This document shows positions 18,878-26,706 of a stretch of DNA of 64,000 bases, piece by piece (position 1 is the first letter of the stretch; each line of letters opens with the position of its first letter). The DNA lies in NCBI GenBank assembly GCA_023397675.1, contig JAEWTV010000139.1:1-64000 (forward strand), written 5' to 3'. The translations under genes were made by a program, and so were the position numbers. The notes below the pieces were generated by a model that saw nothing but the letters and a program-made list of their open reading frames with translations, did no database searches and was not told the DNA's origin. The DNA is from Bacillota bacterium. Its GTDB lineage: Bacteria > Bacillota > Clostridia > Acetivibrionales > JANLFN01.

Positions 18878-19234
18878 ATGGCAGACAATTGCAGGTATAA
18901 TATTGACGGGCTTATCAGCGAACTTGAAATAGAACTAGAGGATGCTGCTGAACTTTATAGAAGCTATGAGATGGAAATGAAAGAAGAAATTGAAGCAATG
19001 GAAGAGCTTTGTTCTTCAAAGGATTATGAAAAGCTTGAACGTGTAATTCACAATATAAAAGGCGTATCTGCCAACCTTGGAATAAATGATGTTTACCAAA
19101 CGGCAGCTGATTTTGATATCAAGCTTAAAAATGGTATAACCGACTCTGCAGATGTAAATGTTGCCTACTTGGTTTTAATGATAAAGAATTCTATAGAAGA
19201 GATAAAGGTTTTTTTTAACAATAAGGGCTTGTAG
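18878..19234 (+). CDS. Stand-alone HPt phosphotransfer protein
   Basis: A 118-residue cytoplasmic helical protein. The motif RVIHNIKGVSANLG holds the phosphorylatable His58 with the Lys and Gly at +3 and +4 that define HPt domains. It should relay phosphate between receiver domains, most simply from receiver 2 of the hybrid protein that ends 75 bp upstream to the single-domain receiver 29 bp downstream. GGAG precedes the ATG. The domain is normal in size, with no attached output domain. Confidence 0.88.
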   Translation: MADNCRYNIDGLISELEIELEDAAELYRSYEMEMKEEIEAMEELCSSKDYEKLERVIHNIKGVSANLGINDVYQTAADFDIKLKNGITDSADVNVAYLVLMIKNSIEEIKVFFNNKGL

Positions 19235-19263
19235 TTGCCTTTTTAGAAGGGACTAATGTTCAC

Positions 19264-19644
19264 ATGAATGTAGAAAAAAGGGTTATGATAGTAGAAGATT
19301 CAAATACTGTAAGGTATGAAGTAAAACTGTTGCTTAAAAAAATAGGTGTAGTCCTTATTGAAGTAGCAAACAGCATAGGTATGTACAATGCAATTGAGGA
19401 ATACGGTAAAATTGTTGATTTAATCATAATGGATCTTTCATTGAAAAATGAAAACGGTTTTGATTTGATAAATGGCTTGAAGACAAGTGAAAGCTACAAT
19501 AAAATCCCTGTACTCATATTAACTGAACATGCTGACAGGGATAATGTACTTACAGCAAAGGATATAGGAGTGGAAGGATATCTTAGAAAACCTATAAACG
19601 GTACCGAGCTGCTTGAACGTGTTTCGAAAATTCTTGGAATCTGA
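19264..19644 (+). CDS. Single-domain response regulator (CheY-like receiver)
   Basis: A 126-residue receiver with the full active site: acidic pair Glu11-Asp12, phosphoacceptor Asp57 (IIMDLSL), Thr87 and Lys109 (RKP). There is no DNA-binding or enzymatic output domain, so it is an intermediate or a protein-interaction output, as in CheY or Spo0F. It follows the HPt gene by 29 bp and probably completes a hybrid-HPt-receiver relay. The ribosome site is weak (AAGGGA about 14 bases before the ATG). It is convergent with the next gene, with only 3 bp between stops. Confidence 0.9.
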   Translation: MNVEKRVMIVEDSNTVRYEVKLLLKKIGVVLIEVANSIGMYNAIEEYGKIVDLIIMDLSLKNENGFDLINGLKTSESYNKIPVLILTEHADRDNVLTAKDIGVEGYLRKPINGTELLERVSKILGI

Positions 19645-19647
19645 ATT

Positions 19648-20034
19648 TTACGTGGTTATAATCTCATAAATCCTTGTAACTTTATCTATCATGGCTTTAT
19701 GATTGTTACCCAAAATGGGCTTAACTGTTTGCAGTAACCTCATTATTGAACTTATATCAGGGGCACTGCTTCTTGATTCTGTAAAAAAGCTTTTCAAACC
19801 CCTATAGGCGTTACTATAGATTTCACTTGTATAAGTTATCTGATCAATCATTCTCCTGTCATTTCCGGGATAGTATTCAGCAATTACTTTAATGACATCA
19901 TTTATTATTTCCAGCCCACTGGAACGTACTGTTGTACTTTCATCCTTTCTTAAATAGGAATCCTGCATACCTCGTATTTTTTGGGCAGCGTAAATGCTGT
20001 TAGCAATGTAGCTTAAAAACTCCTGATTGTTCAT
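19648..20034 (-). CDS. Conserved helical protein of unknown function
   Basis: A 128-residue, predicted all-helical cytoplasmic protein without signal peptide or recognised domain. Regular hydrophobic spacing and segments such as NDVIKVIAEYYPGNDRRMIDQI suggest a small helical bundle. A strong GGAGG site precedes the ATG, which supports expression. It lies alone on the minus strand, tail-to-tail with the receiver gene; no terminator fits between them, so the two transcripts must overlap. I do not recognise a family. Confidence 0.65.
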   Translation of the reverse strand: MNNQEFLSYIANSIYAAQKIRGMQDSYLRKDESTTVRSSGLEIINDVIKVIAEYYPGNDRRMIDQITYTSEIYSNAYRGLKSFFTESRSSAPDISSIMRLLQTVKPILGNNHKAMIDKVTRIYEIITT

Positions 20035-20206
20035 AAAACCTCCAAACCTGAATTATCAATATTATTTTATGTTAAATAATAATTTTGGTTACATAAGCCA
20101 AGTAATTACGCTAAATATAAGTTTGTATAATTAACCTATTTAGTGTAAACAATGTAACTGTCAGCTAATTACAATGTGTTTATTCAAGACCGGAGGTTTG
20201 TTTTAA

Positions 20207-20587
20207 TTGGTAAGAAGAATATTTGCAAGCAAGTTGTTTATCCTTTTTGCAAGCTTATTTATAATTGGTTTTTTTGTAGGCTATGATTATGCTCATATAA
20301 CTTATGAACCGGATGATACAGGCTATTTGAACAAGTCTACTGATATATATTCGCAGATAGAAAAAAATAATGCTTCACAGCCTGAAAACGATGATATGAA
20401 CTTCAGTGTACAAAATAACATAAGCAATGAAGAAGATAGCAGTATTATAGCACCGGAAAGCGGTGATAATGCAGATGCTGCGCTTCAGAATTATGTGAAT
20501 CAGGACAATGAAAATAGTGAAAAACCCAGCGAAACCATAAATCCCTCCGGTGACTCTTCAGTTGATATTTCAGAACTATCAAATTAG
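20207..20587 (+). CDS. Membrane-anchored, acidic low-complexity protein
   Basis: A 126-residue protein starting at TTG, 10 bases after a CGGAGG site. Residues 1-8 are basic, about 9-28 form a membrane helix (LFILFASLFIIGFFVGYDY), and the remainder is an acidic, Asn/Ser/Asp/Glu-rich tail that should lie outside the cell and be unstructured. There are no cysteines or recognised domain. It resembles short anchored envelope proteins with disordered tails, but no function can be given. Confidence 0.6.
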   Translation: MVRRIFASKLFILFASLFIIGFFVGYDYAHITYEPDDTGYLNKSTDIYSQIEKNNASQPENDDMNFSVQNNISNEEDSSIIAPESGDNADAALQNYVNQDNENSEKPSETINPSGDSSVDISELSN

Positions 20588-20649
20588 GAAACAGTGTCTA
20601 TATGCAATTGTCTTATTAAATCAAGTATTGTATAATAATTCTAATCTAT

Positions 20650-20732
20650 ATAAGTTGAATTAAATATTGAATATGCATCATGTCCTTAATTCCGGACATG
20701 ATGGTATAATAAATGATTTTAATTCAACTTAT
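20650..20732. repeat. Long imperfect inverted repeat 1 upstream of proB
   Basis: Outer arms of 15 bp (20650-20664 and 20718-20732) are exact reverse complements. A second, inner stem CATCATGTCC/GGACATGATG (20676-20685 and 20694-20703) has an 8-base loop. Together they could form one hairpin of about 83 nt. No T-run follows, so it is not a standard terminator. Confidence 0.65.
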
Positions 20733-20742
20733 TACATATGAA

Positions 20743-20829
20743 ATAGGATAAAGTAAATACTGATTTGATATACATTTGTATTTGGCTTTAGAAATGCAAA
20801 TGATGTATAGGAAATTTACTTCATCCTAT
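20743..20829. repeat. Long imperfect inverted repeat 2 upstream of proB
   Basis: Arms at 20743-20758 and 20814-20829 match over 16 bp with one mismatch, which would be a G-U pair in RNA. The interior also carries partly complementary segments (about 20769-20783 and 20791-20808). It begins 10 bp after the first repeat and ends 36 bp before the proB start, so the proBA leader can fold into two successive long hairpins. Confidence 0.6.
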
Positions 20830-20865
20830 CTATAAATTAATACATAGCTAAATTAAGGGGCCTTT

Positions 20866-21684
20866 ATGGAAAACACTCGTGAAAGACTGCGTAACTCTAA
20901 AAGAATAGTTGTTAAGGTTGGAACTTCAACATTAACTTATGATAATGGAAAGCTTAACTTTACCAGAATTGACAAGCTTGCAAGAGTTATTTCCGATCTT
21001 GAAAATCAGGACAAAAGGGTTGTACTTGTTACTTCAGGTGCGATAGGTGTCGGAGTCGGGATGCTGAAGCTTAAGGGAAAACCAAAAACCTTAAGGGAAA
21101 AGCAGGCAGTTGCTTCTGTTGGCCAGTGCGAGCTAATGCATATATACAGCAAGTTTTTTCAGGAGTACGGCCATATTGTAGGGCAGATACTTCTAACGAG
21201 AGATGTAGTAGAAAATGAAACCGGAAGACGAAATGTCATCAATACATTCGAAACACTTATTGAAAAAGGTATTATTCCCATTGTTAATGAAAATGACTCA
21301 GTGGCTGTCGAAGAAATCGAATTTGGTCATAAACGGGTTTTTGGGGATAATGATACACTGTCTGCCTATGTAGCCAGACTTGTAAATGCAGATTTACTTG
21401 TTCTTCTGTCCGATATAGACGGATTTTATGACTGTGATCCAAGAATGAATACCTGCTCTAAAATGATTTCGGTGGTGGAAGAAATAACACCTGAAATTGA
21501 AAAATGTGCAGGAGGTGTCGGAACAAAAAGAGGCACTGGCGGTATGGCTACCAAACTTGAAGCTGGTAAAATAGCTTCTGCCGGAGGCATTGATATGGTT
21601 ATTACAAATGGTAATAATCCTGAGGCATTGATTGATATAATTAACGGTAAAGAAGTAGGTACGCTGTTTTCAGGAAAGTGTTAG
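20866..21684 (+). CDS. proB: Glutamate 5-kinase
   Basis: This 272-residue cytoplasmic enzyme phosphorylates glutamate at its gamma carboxyl, the first step of proline synthesis. Amino-acid kinase motifs are visible: VVKVGTSTLT at the N-terminus, LVTSGAIGVG, PIVNENDSVAVEE, FGDNDTLSA and GTGGMATKLEA. It ends after the kinase domain; the C-terminal PUA domain of the 367-residue E. coli enzyme is absent, as in many shorter forms. GGGG precedes the ATG. proA starts 12 bp after it, so the two form a proBA operon and their products may channel the unstable glutamyl phosphate. The leader holds two long inverted repeats. Confidence 0.97.
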   Translation: MENTRERLRNSKRIVVKVGTSTLTYDNGKLNFTRIDKLARVISDLENQDKRVVLVTSGAIGVGVGMLKLKGKPKTLREKQAVASVGQCELMHIYSKFFQEYGHIVGQILLTRDVVENETGRRNVINTFETLIEKGIIPIVNENDSVAVEEIEFGHKRVFGDNDTLSAYVARLVNADLLVLLSDIDGFYDCDPRMNTCSKMISVVEEITPEIEKCAGGVGTKRGTGGMATKLEAGKIASAGGIDMVITNGNNPEALIDIINGKEVGTLFSGKC

Positions 21685-21696
21685 GGGAGGATTATA

Positions 21697-22944
21697 ATGG
21701 ATAGTGAACTTATAATTAAGGCTGAAAAGGCTAAAAAGGCATCGTATAAGCTGTCAAATACATCGACAGTTGATAAAAACCAAGGACTTCTTAAAATTGC
21801 ACAAGCACTGATAGACAATGCCGCTGATATATTTGCTGCAAATGCGGTGGATGTTGAAAACGCAAAGGCTAAAGGTGTTACATCGGCACTTATCGACAGA
21901 CTTACTTTGAATGAAAAAAGAATAAATGATATGGCTGAAGGGCTGCGCCAGATTGCGTCTCTCCCCGATCCTGTCGGAGAAGTGATATCAATGTGGAAAA
22001 GGCCAAATGGGCTTCAGATAGGTCAGCAGCGCGTACCTCTGGGTGTTATAGGAATTATTTATGAAGCCAGGCCTAATGTAACGGTAGATGCGGCAGGCTT
22101 ATGTCTCAAGTCAGGTAATGTTGCTTTCTTAAGAGGCGGAAGCGAAGCAATTAATTCAAATAAAGCTATAGTAAATATTATTTCAAAGGCTTTGAAGGAA
22201 TCAGGAATACCGGAAGCGGCGGTACAGCTTATCGAGGATACTGGACGTGAAACCGCGGTTGAAATGATGAAATTAAATAAATATATAGATGTTCTTATCC
22301 CAAGGGGCGGTGCCGGGCTCATCCAAACTGTTGTCAAAAACTCCACTGTTCCGGTTATTGAAACTGGTACAGGAAACTGCCACGTTTATGTTGACTGTGA
22401 TGGAGACCTTGAAATGGGTGAAAGAATAATTATCAATGCAAAAACAAGCAGACCTGCAGTCTGTAATACAGCAGAAACACTACTTGTAGACGAAAAAATA
22501 GCAGATAAATTTATTCCTAAAGCTTTAAAATCGCTTCGTGACATGAATGTTGAAGTTCGCGGCTGTGAAAAAACGCAAAAGCTTTTTTCGGATGTAAAGC
22601 CTGCAACCGAAGAGGATTGGGATACCGAGTATCTTGATTATATACTGGCTGTTAAGGTTGTAAACGGGATAGATGAAGCTATTGAACACATCAATACTCA
22701 TGGAACAAAGCATTCTGAGGCTATAATTACAAACAATTATGACAAGGCAAGAAAGTTCCAGCAGGAAATCGATGCTGCAGCGGTTTATGTAAATGCTTCA
22801 ACGAGGTTTACAGACGGCTTTGAATTCGGTTTTGGAGCAGAGATAGGTATAAGTAACCAGAAGCTCCACGCACGAGGTCCATTAGGGCTTAAGGAATTGA
22901 CGACGATAAAATATATTATTAATGGAAACGGACAGATAAGATAA
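21697..22944 (+). CDS. proA: Gamma-glutamyl phosphate reductase
   Basis: This 415-residue enzyme reduces gamma-glutamyl phosphate to glutamate semialdehyde with NADPH, the second step of proline synthesis. Aldehyde-dehydrogenase fold motifs are present: IGIIYEARPNVTVD, RGGSEAINSN, IPRGGAGLI, and the nucleophile region RPAVCNTAETLL with the catalytic Cys. Length is normal. A GGGGAGG ribosome site lies in the 12-bp gap after proB. A bidirectional terminator closes the operon. Confidence 0.97.
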   Translation: MDSELIIKAEKAKKASYKLSNTSTVDKNQGLLKIAQALIDNAADIFAANAVDVENAKAKGVTSALIDRLTLNEKRINDMAEGLRQIASLPDPVGEVISMWKRPNGLQIGQQRVPLGVIGIIYEARPNVTVDAAGLCLKSGNVAFLRGGSEAINSNKAIVNIISKALKESGIPEAAVQLIEDTGRETAVEMMKLNKYIDVLIPRGGAGLIQTVVKNSTVPVIETGTGNCHVYVDCDGDLEMGERIIINAKTSRPAVCNTAETLLVDEKIADKFIPKALKSLRDMNVEVRGCEKTQKLFSDVKPATEEDWDTEYLDYILAVKVVNGIDEAIEHINTHGTKHSEAIITNNYDKARKFQQEIDAAAVYVNASTRFTDGFEFGFGAEIGISNQKLHARGPLGLKELTTIKYIINGNGQIR

Positions 22945-22960
22945 TTATATCAGGATAGAA

Positions 22961-22990
22961 AAACGGCTATGAATTTTTTCATAGCCGTTT
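22961..22990. terminator. Bidirectional terminator between proA and alr
   Basis: AAACGGCTATGAA (22961-22973) pairs perfectly with 22978-22990 around a 4-base loop. On the minus strand it is followed by a T-run. It serves the convergent proBA and alr transcripts. Confidence 0.88.
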
Positions 22991-23011
22991 AATATTGTCT
23001 AAAAGAAATTG

Positions 23012-24100
23012 CTATTCAAACTTCCTTTCTATTGTACTTTCAACCAGTATAGGATTGACGTCAAGATATACTTCGTCGCCTATTTTTGCTTCAGTGCCGG
23101 TTAAGTCGACAACTATGTTGAACATGCTGATTCTGCCCAAAATTGGCACTTGTTTATCATTGCCAAGGCGAACATAAAACTTTTTGTTAAGGGATTTAAG
23201 GTCATTGTACATATAGCGCAGTACATCCATGAATCTATAGGTGTCCCTTGATTTTTCAACACCAAAACCGTCCATATAGCCGACAGGAATGATTCCTATA
23301 GTAGTCTTTATTTTTGTTTTAAAGGTGTTTGCATAACCTATGAAATGCTTTTCCGGCAGTTCTTTCATTTCTATAATATTTGATTTCATATATGAAATTT
23401 TCTTAAGCCCTACATTGTTTTGAACAGGAATTCTTCCCAGGAATGCTGAACCTACTCTAACGGCGTCAAGATGCATTTGAGGGAATCTTAAAAATGCGCT
23501 TGAACTTGCGATATGGAGAATCCCCGGATTTATACCCTCTGACTTCAACCCTTCAATACATTTGTTGAACTTGTTGAACTGCTCCAAGGAACTTTTGGGC
23601 TTCTTTTCAAATGCAAATGAAAGGTGTGTATAAGTACCGTCAATTGTTATGTTTTCAAGGTCTTTAAATAACGATGCTATTTCTTCAGGCTTGTCCCATG
23701 TGAAACCAAATCTTCCGAAGCCGGTATCAATCTTTAAATGTATCTTTGCTACAGTATCAAGCTTTTTTGCTGCACTATTTATTGCAATGGCTGAATTAAC
23801 AGATCCTACGGTAGGTATAATATCATTAGCGACAAGCTTGTCGGCTTCATCTTCCAGGCTTGTCGAAGATATAAGTAGAAGCTTGCTGTCAAAACCGTTT
23901 TCCCTGAGCATTACCGCATCGTTAAGCTCTGAAAGGGCAAAAAAGTCTATTGAGTTTTCCCTTAGCAGCTTTGCATACTCCAGTATTCCAAGACCATAAC
24001 CATTACCTTTAAGTACTGCGATAATAGTAGAATCGGTCATTCCCTTGATTACATTTATATTGTGTAAAAGCTTTTCTTTTTCAATTACAAGCGCCTTCAT
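23012..24100 (-). CDS. alr: Alanine racemase
   Basis: This 362-residue PLP enzyme interconverts L- and D-alanine for peptidoglycan. The PLP-binding lysine is Lys31 in AVLKGNGYG (family AVVKANAYG), and the opposing catalytic Tyr is Tyr256 in IGYANTF. Around 323-327 the sequence reads GRISM, followed by Phe where most enzymes have MD, so the active-site edge is slightly unusual. An AAGGAG site lies before the ATG. It is the third gene of a minus-strand operon behind an M1-like peptidase and a FemAB transferase (15 bp gap). Related racemases acting on Ser or other amino acids are possible, but Ala is most likely. Confidence 0.9.
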   Translation of the reverse strand: MKALVIEKEKLLHNINVIKGMTDSTIIAVLKGNGYGLGILEYAKLLRENSIDFFALSELNDAVMLRENGFDSKLLLISSTSLEDEADKLVANDIIPTVGSVNSAIAINSAAKKLDTVAKIHLKIDTGFGRFGFTWDKPEEIASLFKDLENITIDGTYTHLSFAFEKKPKSSLEQFNKFNKCIEGLKSEGINPGILHIASSSAFLRFPQMHLDAVRVGSAFLGRIPVQNNVGLKKISYMKSNIIEMKELPEKHFIGYANTFKTKIKTTIGIIPVGYMDGFGVEKSRDTYRFMDVLRYMYNDLKSLNKKFYVRLGNDKQVPILGRISMFNIVVDLTGTEAKIGDEVYLDVNPILVESTIERKFE

Positions 24101-24115
24101 TTGGATAAACTCCTT

Positions 24116-25192
24116 TTATTCTGTTTTTGAAGAAGTGTCTTTGCTACCTCTTGTCATAATTCTTCTTCTCAATTCTCTAAAGGTTTTCTCACCTTTTTCT
24201 ACCGCAAAGTGAATAAAAGGTTTGAATATGTAATCCATTTCTCCTACAAACTCAGTGAATTTTCCATTAAAGCCTTTTTTGAACTTGTATAATCCATACA
24301 GCGGATTGCTTTCATCAAGGTCGCCGGATACGCCTCTGAAGTCGTATATGTCAGAGCCTGCTTCAAGTGACCACTTTATCATTTCCCATTGGAGCAGATA
24401 ATTGGGCATTACATTTCTGGATTCGTTACTGCTTGCACCATAGAGGTACCAGCATTTATTGCCATAAAGCACAGCCAGTGTTCCGGCTACTATCTTTCCT
24501 TCATAATAAGCTACATAGAGCCTTATATGCTCTGGTCCAAGACAATCGTACATTTTTTCAAAATATTCTTTTGTTCTTATAACAAACTTGTCACGTGTGC
24601 CTGTTTCCTGCATAATTCTGTGAAAGTCCCCGATATCTTCACGGGTTCCTATTTTTACTTCAACACCTTTTTTAGAAGAGAGACGTATGTTGTACCTCCA
24701 CTTTTGGTGGAATATCTGCATCATCTCGTCCTCAGTCTTGTTAAGGACGTCAAGCCTGAATACAAATCTAGGCTGTATACCCTCAAAATTTTTGGAACGT
24801 GGAGCAACCTTAAAACCAAGCCCCTTCATAATATCTTCAAATTTAGTATCTTCAACCTCTATATCAGGATCAAGCTTCAACGCATAGCTTTTATACTTCT
24901 TTGCCAGTTTTTTTGCCTCTTCAAGCAGCAATGTAAGAGTTTCTTTGTCATGCGAATCGCATACGGGACCTCTTGGACAATACATCATGGTATAGCTAAA
25001 AACCGGTATTTTTCTTATAAGAATGCTCATTGAGCCTTTTATATTTCCTTCATCATCCTCAACGGTAATTATTTCATTCTTCCAGTTCGATTTCACTGCT
25101 GCCCATTCGGGGCTTTGCATGAAATGACCTTTCTTGTTTGTATGGAGAAAGCTTAAGTATTTTTCTCTATTTATACTTTCTGAAACTTTCAA
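24116..25192 (-). CDS. FemAB-family aminoacyltransferase (peptidoglycan bridge)
   Basis: A 358-residue member of the FemA/FemB/FmhB group, which transfer amino acids from aminoacyl-tRNA to lipid II or the peptide stem to build cross-bridges. It has the two GNAT-like halves of the family. Typical segments are MQSPEWAAVKSNW near the N-terminus, FHQKWRYNIRLSSKKG in the middle, and YGASSNESRNVMPNYLLQW and YDFRGVSG near the end. Shorter than staphylococcal FemA (about 420), it seems to lack the long coiled-coil arm. It lies directly before alr, supporting a cell-wall role. The amino acid used is unknown. Confidence 0.9.
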   Translation of the reverse strand: MKVSESINREKYLSFLHTNKKGHFMQSPEWAAVKSNWKNEIITVEDDEGNIKGSMSILIRKIPVFSYTMMYCPRGPVCDSHDKETLTLLLEEAKKLAKKYKSYALKLDPDIEVEDTKFEDIMKGLGFKVAPRSKNFEGIQPRFVFRLDVLNKTEDEMMQIFHQKWRYNIRLSSKKGVEVKIGTREDIGDFHRIMQETGTRDKFVIRTKEYFEKMYDCLGPEHIRLYVAYYEGKIVAGTLAVLYGNKCWYLYGASSNESRNVMPNYLLQWEMIKWSLEAGSDIYDFRGVSGDLDESNPLYGLYKFKKGFNGKFTEFVGEMDYIFKPFIHFAVEKGEKTFRELRRRIMTRGSKDTSSKTE

Positions 25193-25216
25193 TGTGATGC
25201 CTCCTTAAATTTATCT

Positions 25217-26491
25217 CTAATTAATATATTTCAAAAAATCCTTATAGTAAAGAATGGAATTCTTCTTATCATTATATATTTTTTTTAATGCTTTGAAAAA
25301 CCCATTCCCCATTTTTTTATGAATATCTGCATAATACTGGGCTGCATTGACATATGCAAGCCTCATGTATTGTTCTTTTGAACTGTAATTGTTCAGGTGC
25401 ATGTTCAAAAAGCCGGTATCGTACAAAGTTGAAGGGTTACCCTCTCCTAATAGTATTGACAGGTAATTTACCAATCCTTCATCAAGAAATGGTTCATCCA
25501 GCTGATTTGTACCGATTATATTGTAAAACCACTGGTGGAATACCTCGTGGTAGGTTACTCCTTTTAAGTCATTTCCACTGCTAAAGCAACTGTCTGAAAT
25601 CAATATCATCTGAGATTGTTCCATACCCTCATTTGATGAAATAGGCGCATTTACAACAAATAGTTCCTTATATGGATAAGTCCCTATGTTCTTTTCGGCG
25701 TAATCCAGAGCTTCATTAACATAATTCTTTACACTGTATGAGTTTATATAGTAAACCGTGCTGCTCCCATGCTTTTCCGACTTAACGCTAGCATTTTTGG
25801 CAAGTACAATAGGAAAATCTCTTAAATTTACTGCTTTAAAAGCAGCAGTCCTGTAGCTTCCCGATACCTTATCACTTTTTTGTCCCGGACCAAATACATT
25901 ATAACTCTTATCAGCCTTAATTGTAATTTCATAATTATTCATATCATATAAGTATGGGTCACCAAAGCTTGATTTATAAACTTGAATGGGTTTCCCATCC
26001 TTCATGACAGCCGGGGTTATTAAAAAGTTGGTTAAAAGTATATAGTTGTCAGAATAAGAGAGAGTCTGCCTGTTTGAATCAAGTTTCAGTTCATATTGAA
26101 GAGAAATCTTGTTCTGAGGCTTATCACAGATTATAGTAAGGTTCATATCCCCTGTTATGGAATTCTTGTATGCACCGTCCACAGTTATTTTTTTGAGGTT
26201 TGTCACTGCATGGTTTACAGAGGGAATATAGGCATAAATCTTACTTTGAGGCGATTTGAAATTAATATCCTGGGTAATATTAACGGTTTTATCCGATACG
26301 TCTATATCGGCTTTGATATTGTAAAAGGTATCAGAAGGCGCACTATTTACAGGAACAATATAGTTACCTGCAGGCTTATTTTCGGTGCCGGGTGCCACAA
26401 ACACCAGATAAGCTAAAATAGATAGAATGGCAATACACTGAATGGTTATTATAAATACGAAAAAAAAGAATTTTTTTTTTGCATTATGCAT
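25217..26491 (-). CDS. Membrane-anchored M1-like metallopeptidase
   Basis: A 424-residue protein with an N-terminal basic and aromatic stretch and membrane helix (about 8-33), then an extracellular gluzincin domain. The zinc motif is HEVFH (315-319) with the third ligand Glu338 after 18 residues, the M1 spacing. NEGMEQSQM (288-296) matches the GAMEN-like substrate loop. The N-terminal half is beta-rich, like the M1 first domain; the protein is short compared with full aminopeptidases (about 850). It is first in an operon with the FemAB and alr genes (24 bp before the former), so peptide-stem or surface-peptide processing is plausible. Substrate unknown. Confidence 0.82.
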   Translation of the reverse strand: MHNAKKKFFFFVFIITIQCIAILSILAYLVFVAPGTENKPAGNYIVPVNSAPSDTFYNIKADIDVSDKTVNITQDINFKSPQSKIYAYIPSVNHAVTNLKKITVDGAYKNSITGDMNLTIICDKPQNKISLQYELKLDSNRQTLSYSDNYILLTNFLITPAVMKDGKPIQVYKSSFGDPYLYDMNNYEITIKADKSYNVFGPGQKSDKVSGSYRTAAFKAVNLRDFPIVLAKNASVKSEKHGSSTVYYINSYSVKNYVNEALDYAEKNIGTYPYKELFVVNAPISSNEGMEQSQMILISDSCFSSGNDLKGVTYHEVFHQWFYNIIGTNQLDEPFLDEGLVNYLSILLGEGNPSTLYDTGFLNMHLNNYSSKEQYMRLAYVNAAQYYADIHKKMGNGFFKALKKIYNDKKNSILYYKDFLKYIN

Positions 26492-26615
26492 AAGCCCCCG
26501 TTTAATAAAAGTATTATATCATACAGAAATCGACATTGTCAAAAACCAATTTCCCCTTAGAAAAGCCTTTTTGATTGGGTTTGAGGGCAATCATACCAAG
26601 TGATGACTGTGCTTG

Positions 26616-26644
26616 TTGAAATACTGTGGAATTTGATTTATACT
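26616..26644 (+). promoter_or_regulatory. Sigma-A promoter for PBP2
   Basis: TTGAAA (26616-26621), 17 bp, then TATACT (26639-26644), a good vegetative promoter about 60 bp upstream of the PBP2 start and divergent from the M1-like peptidase gene. Confidence 0.55.
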
Positions 26645-26706
26645 TATTTTGGGAGATTTTTACCTCCGGCGGAAAATAGTTCAAAGTAAAGTAACAGGAG
26701 ACAAAA

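Noticed and set aside
20588..20865. T-box riboswitch in front of proBA
   Set aside because: No T-box consensus or specifier-loop arrangement, and no terminator with a T-run; only long inverted repeats are present.
24389..25033. Plus-strand frame of 214 codons
   Set aside because: Lies antisense to the FemAB gene, has no ribosome site, and its Tyr/Phe/His-rich composition is that of a shadow frame.
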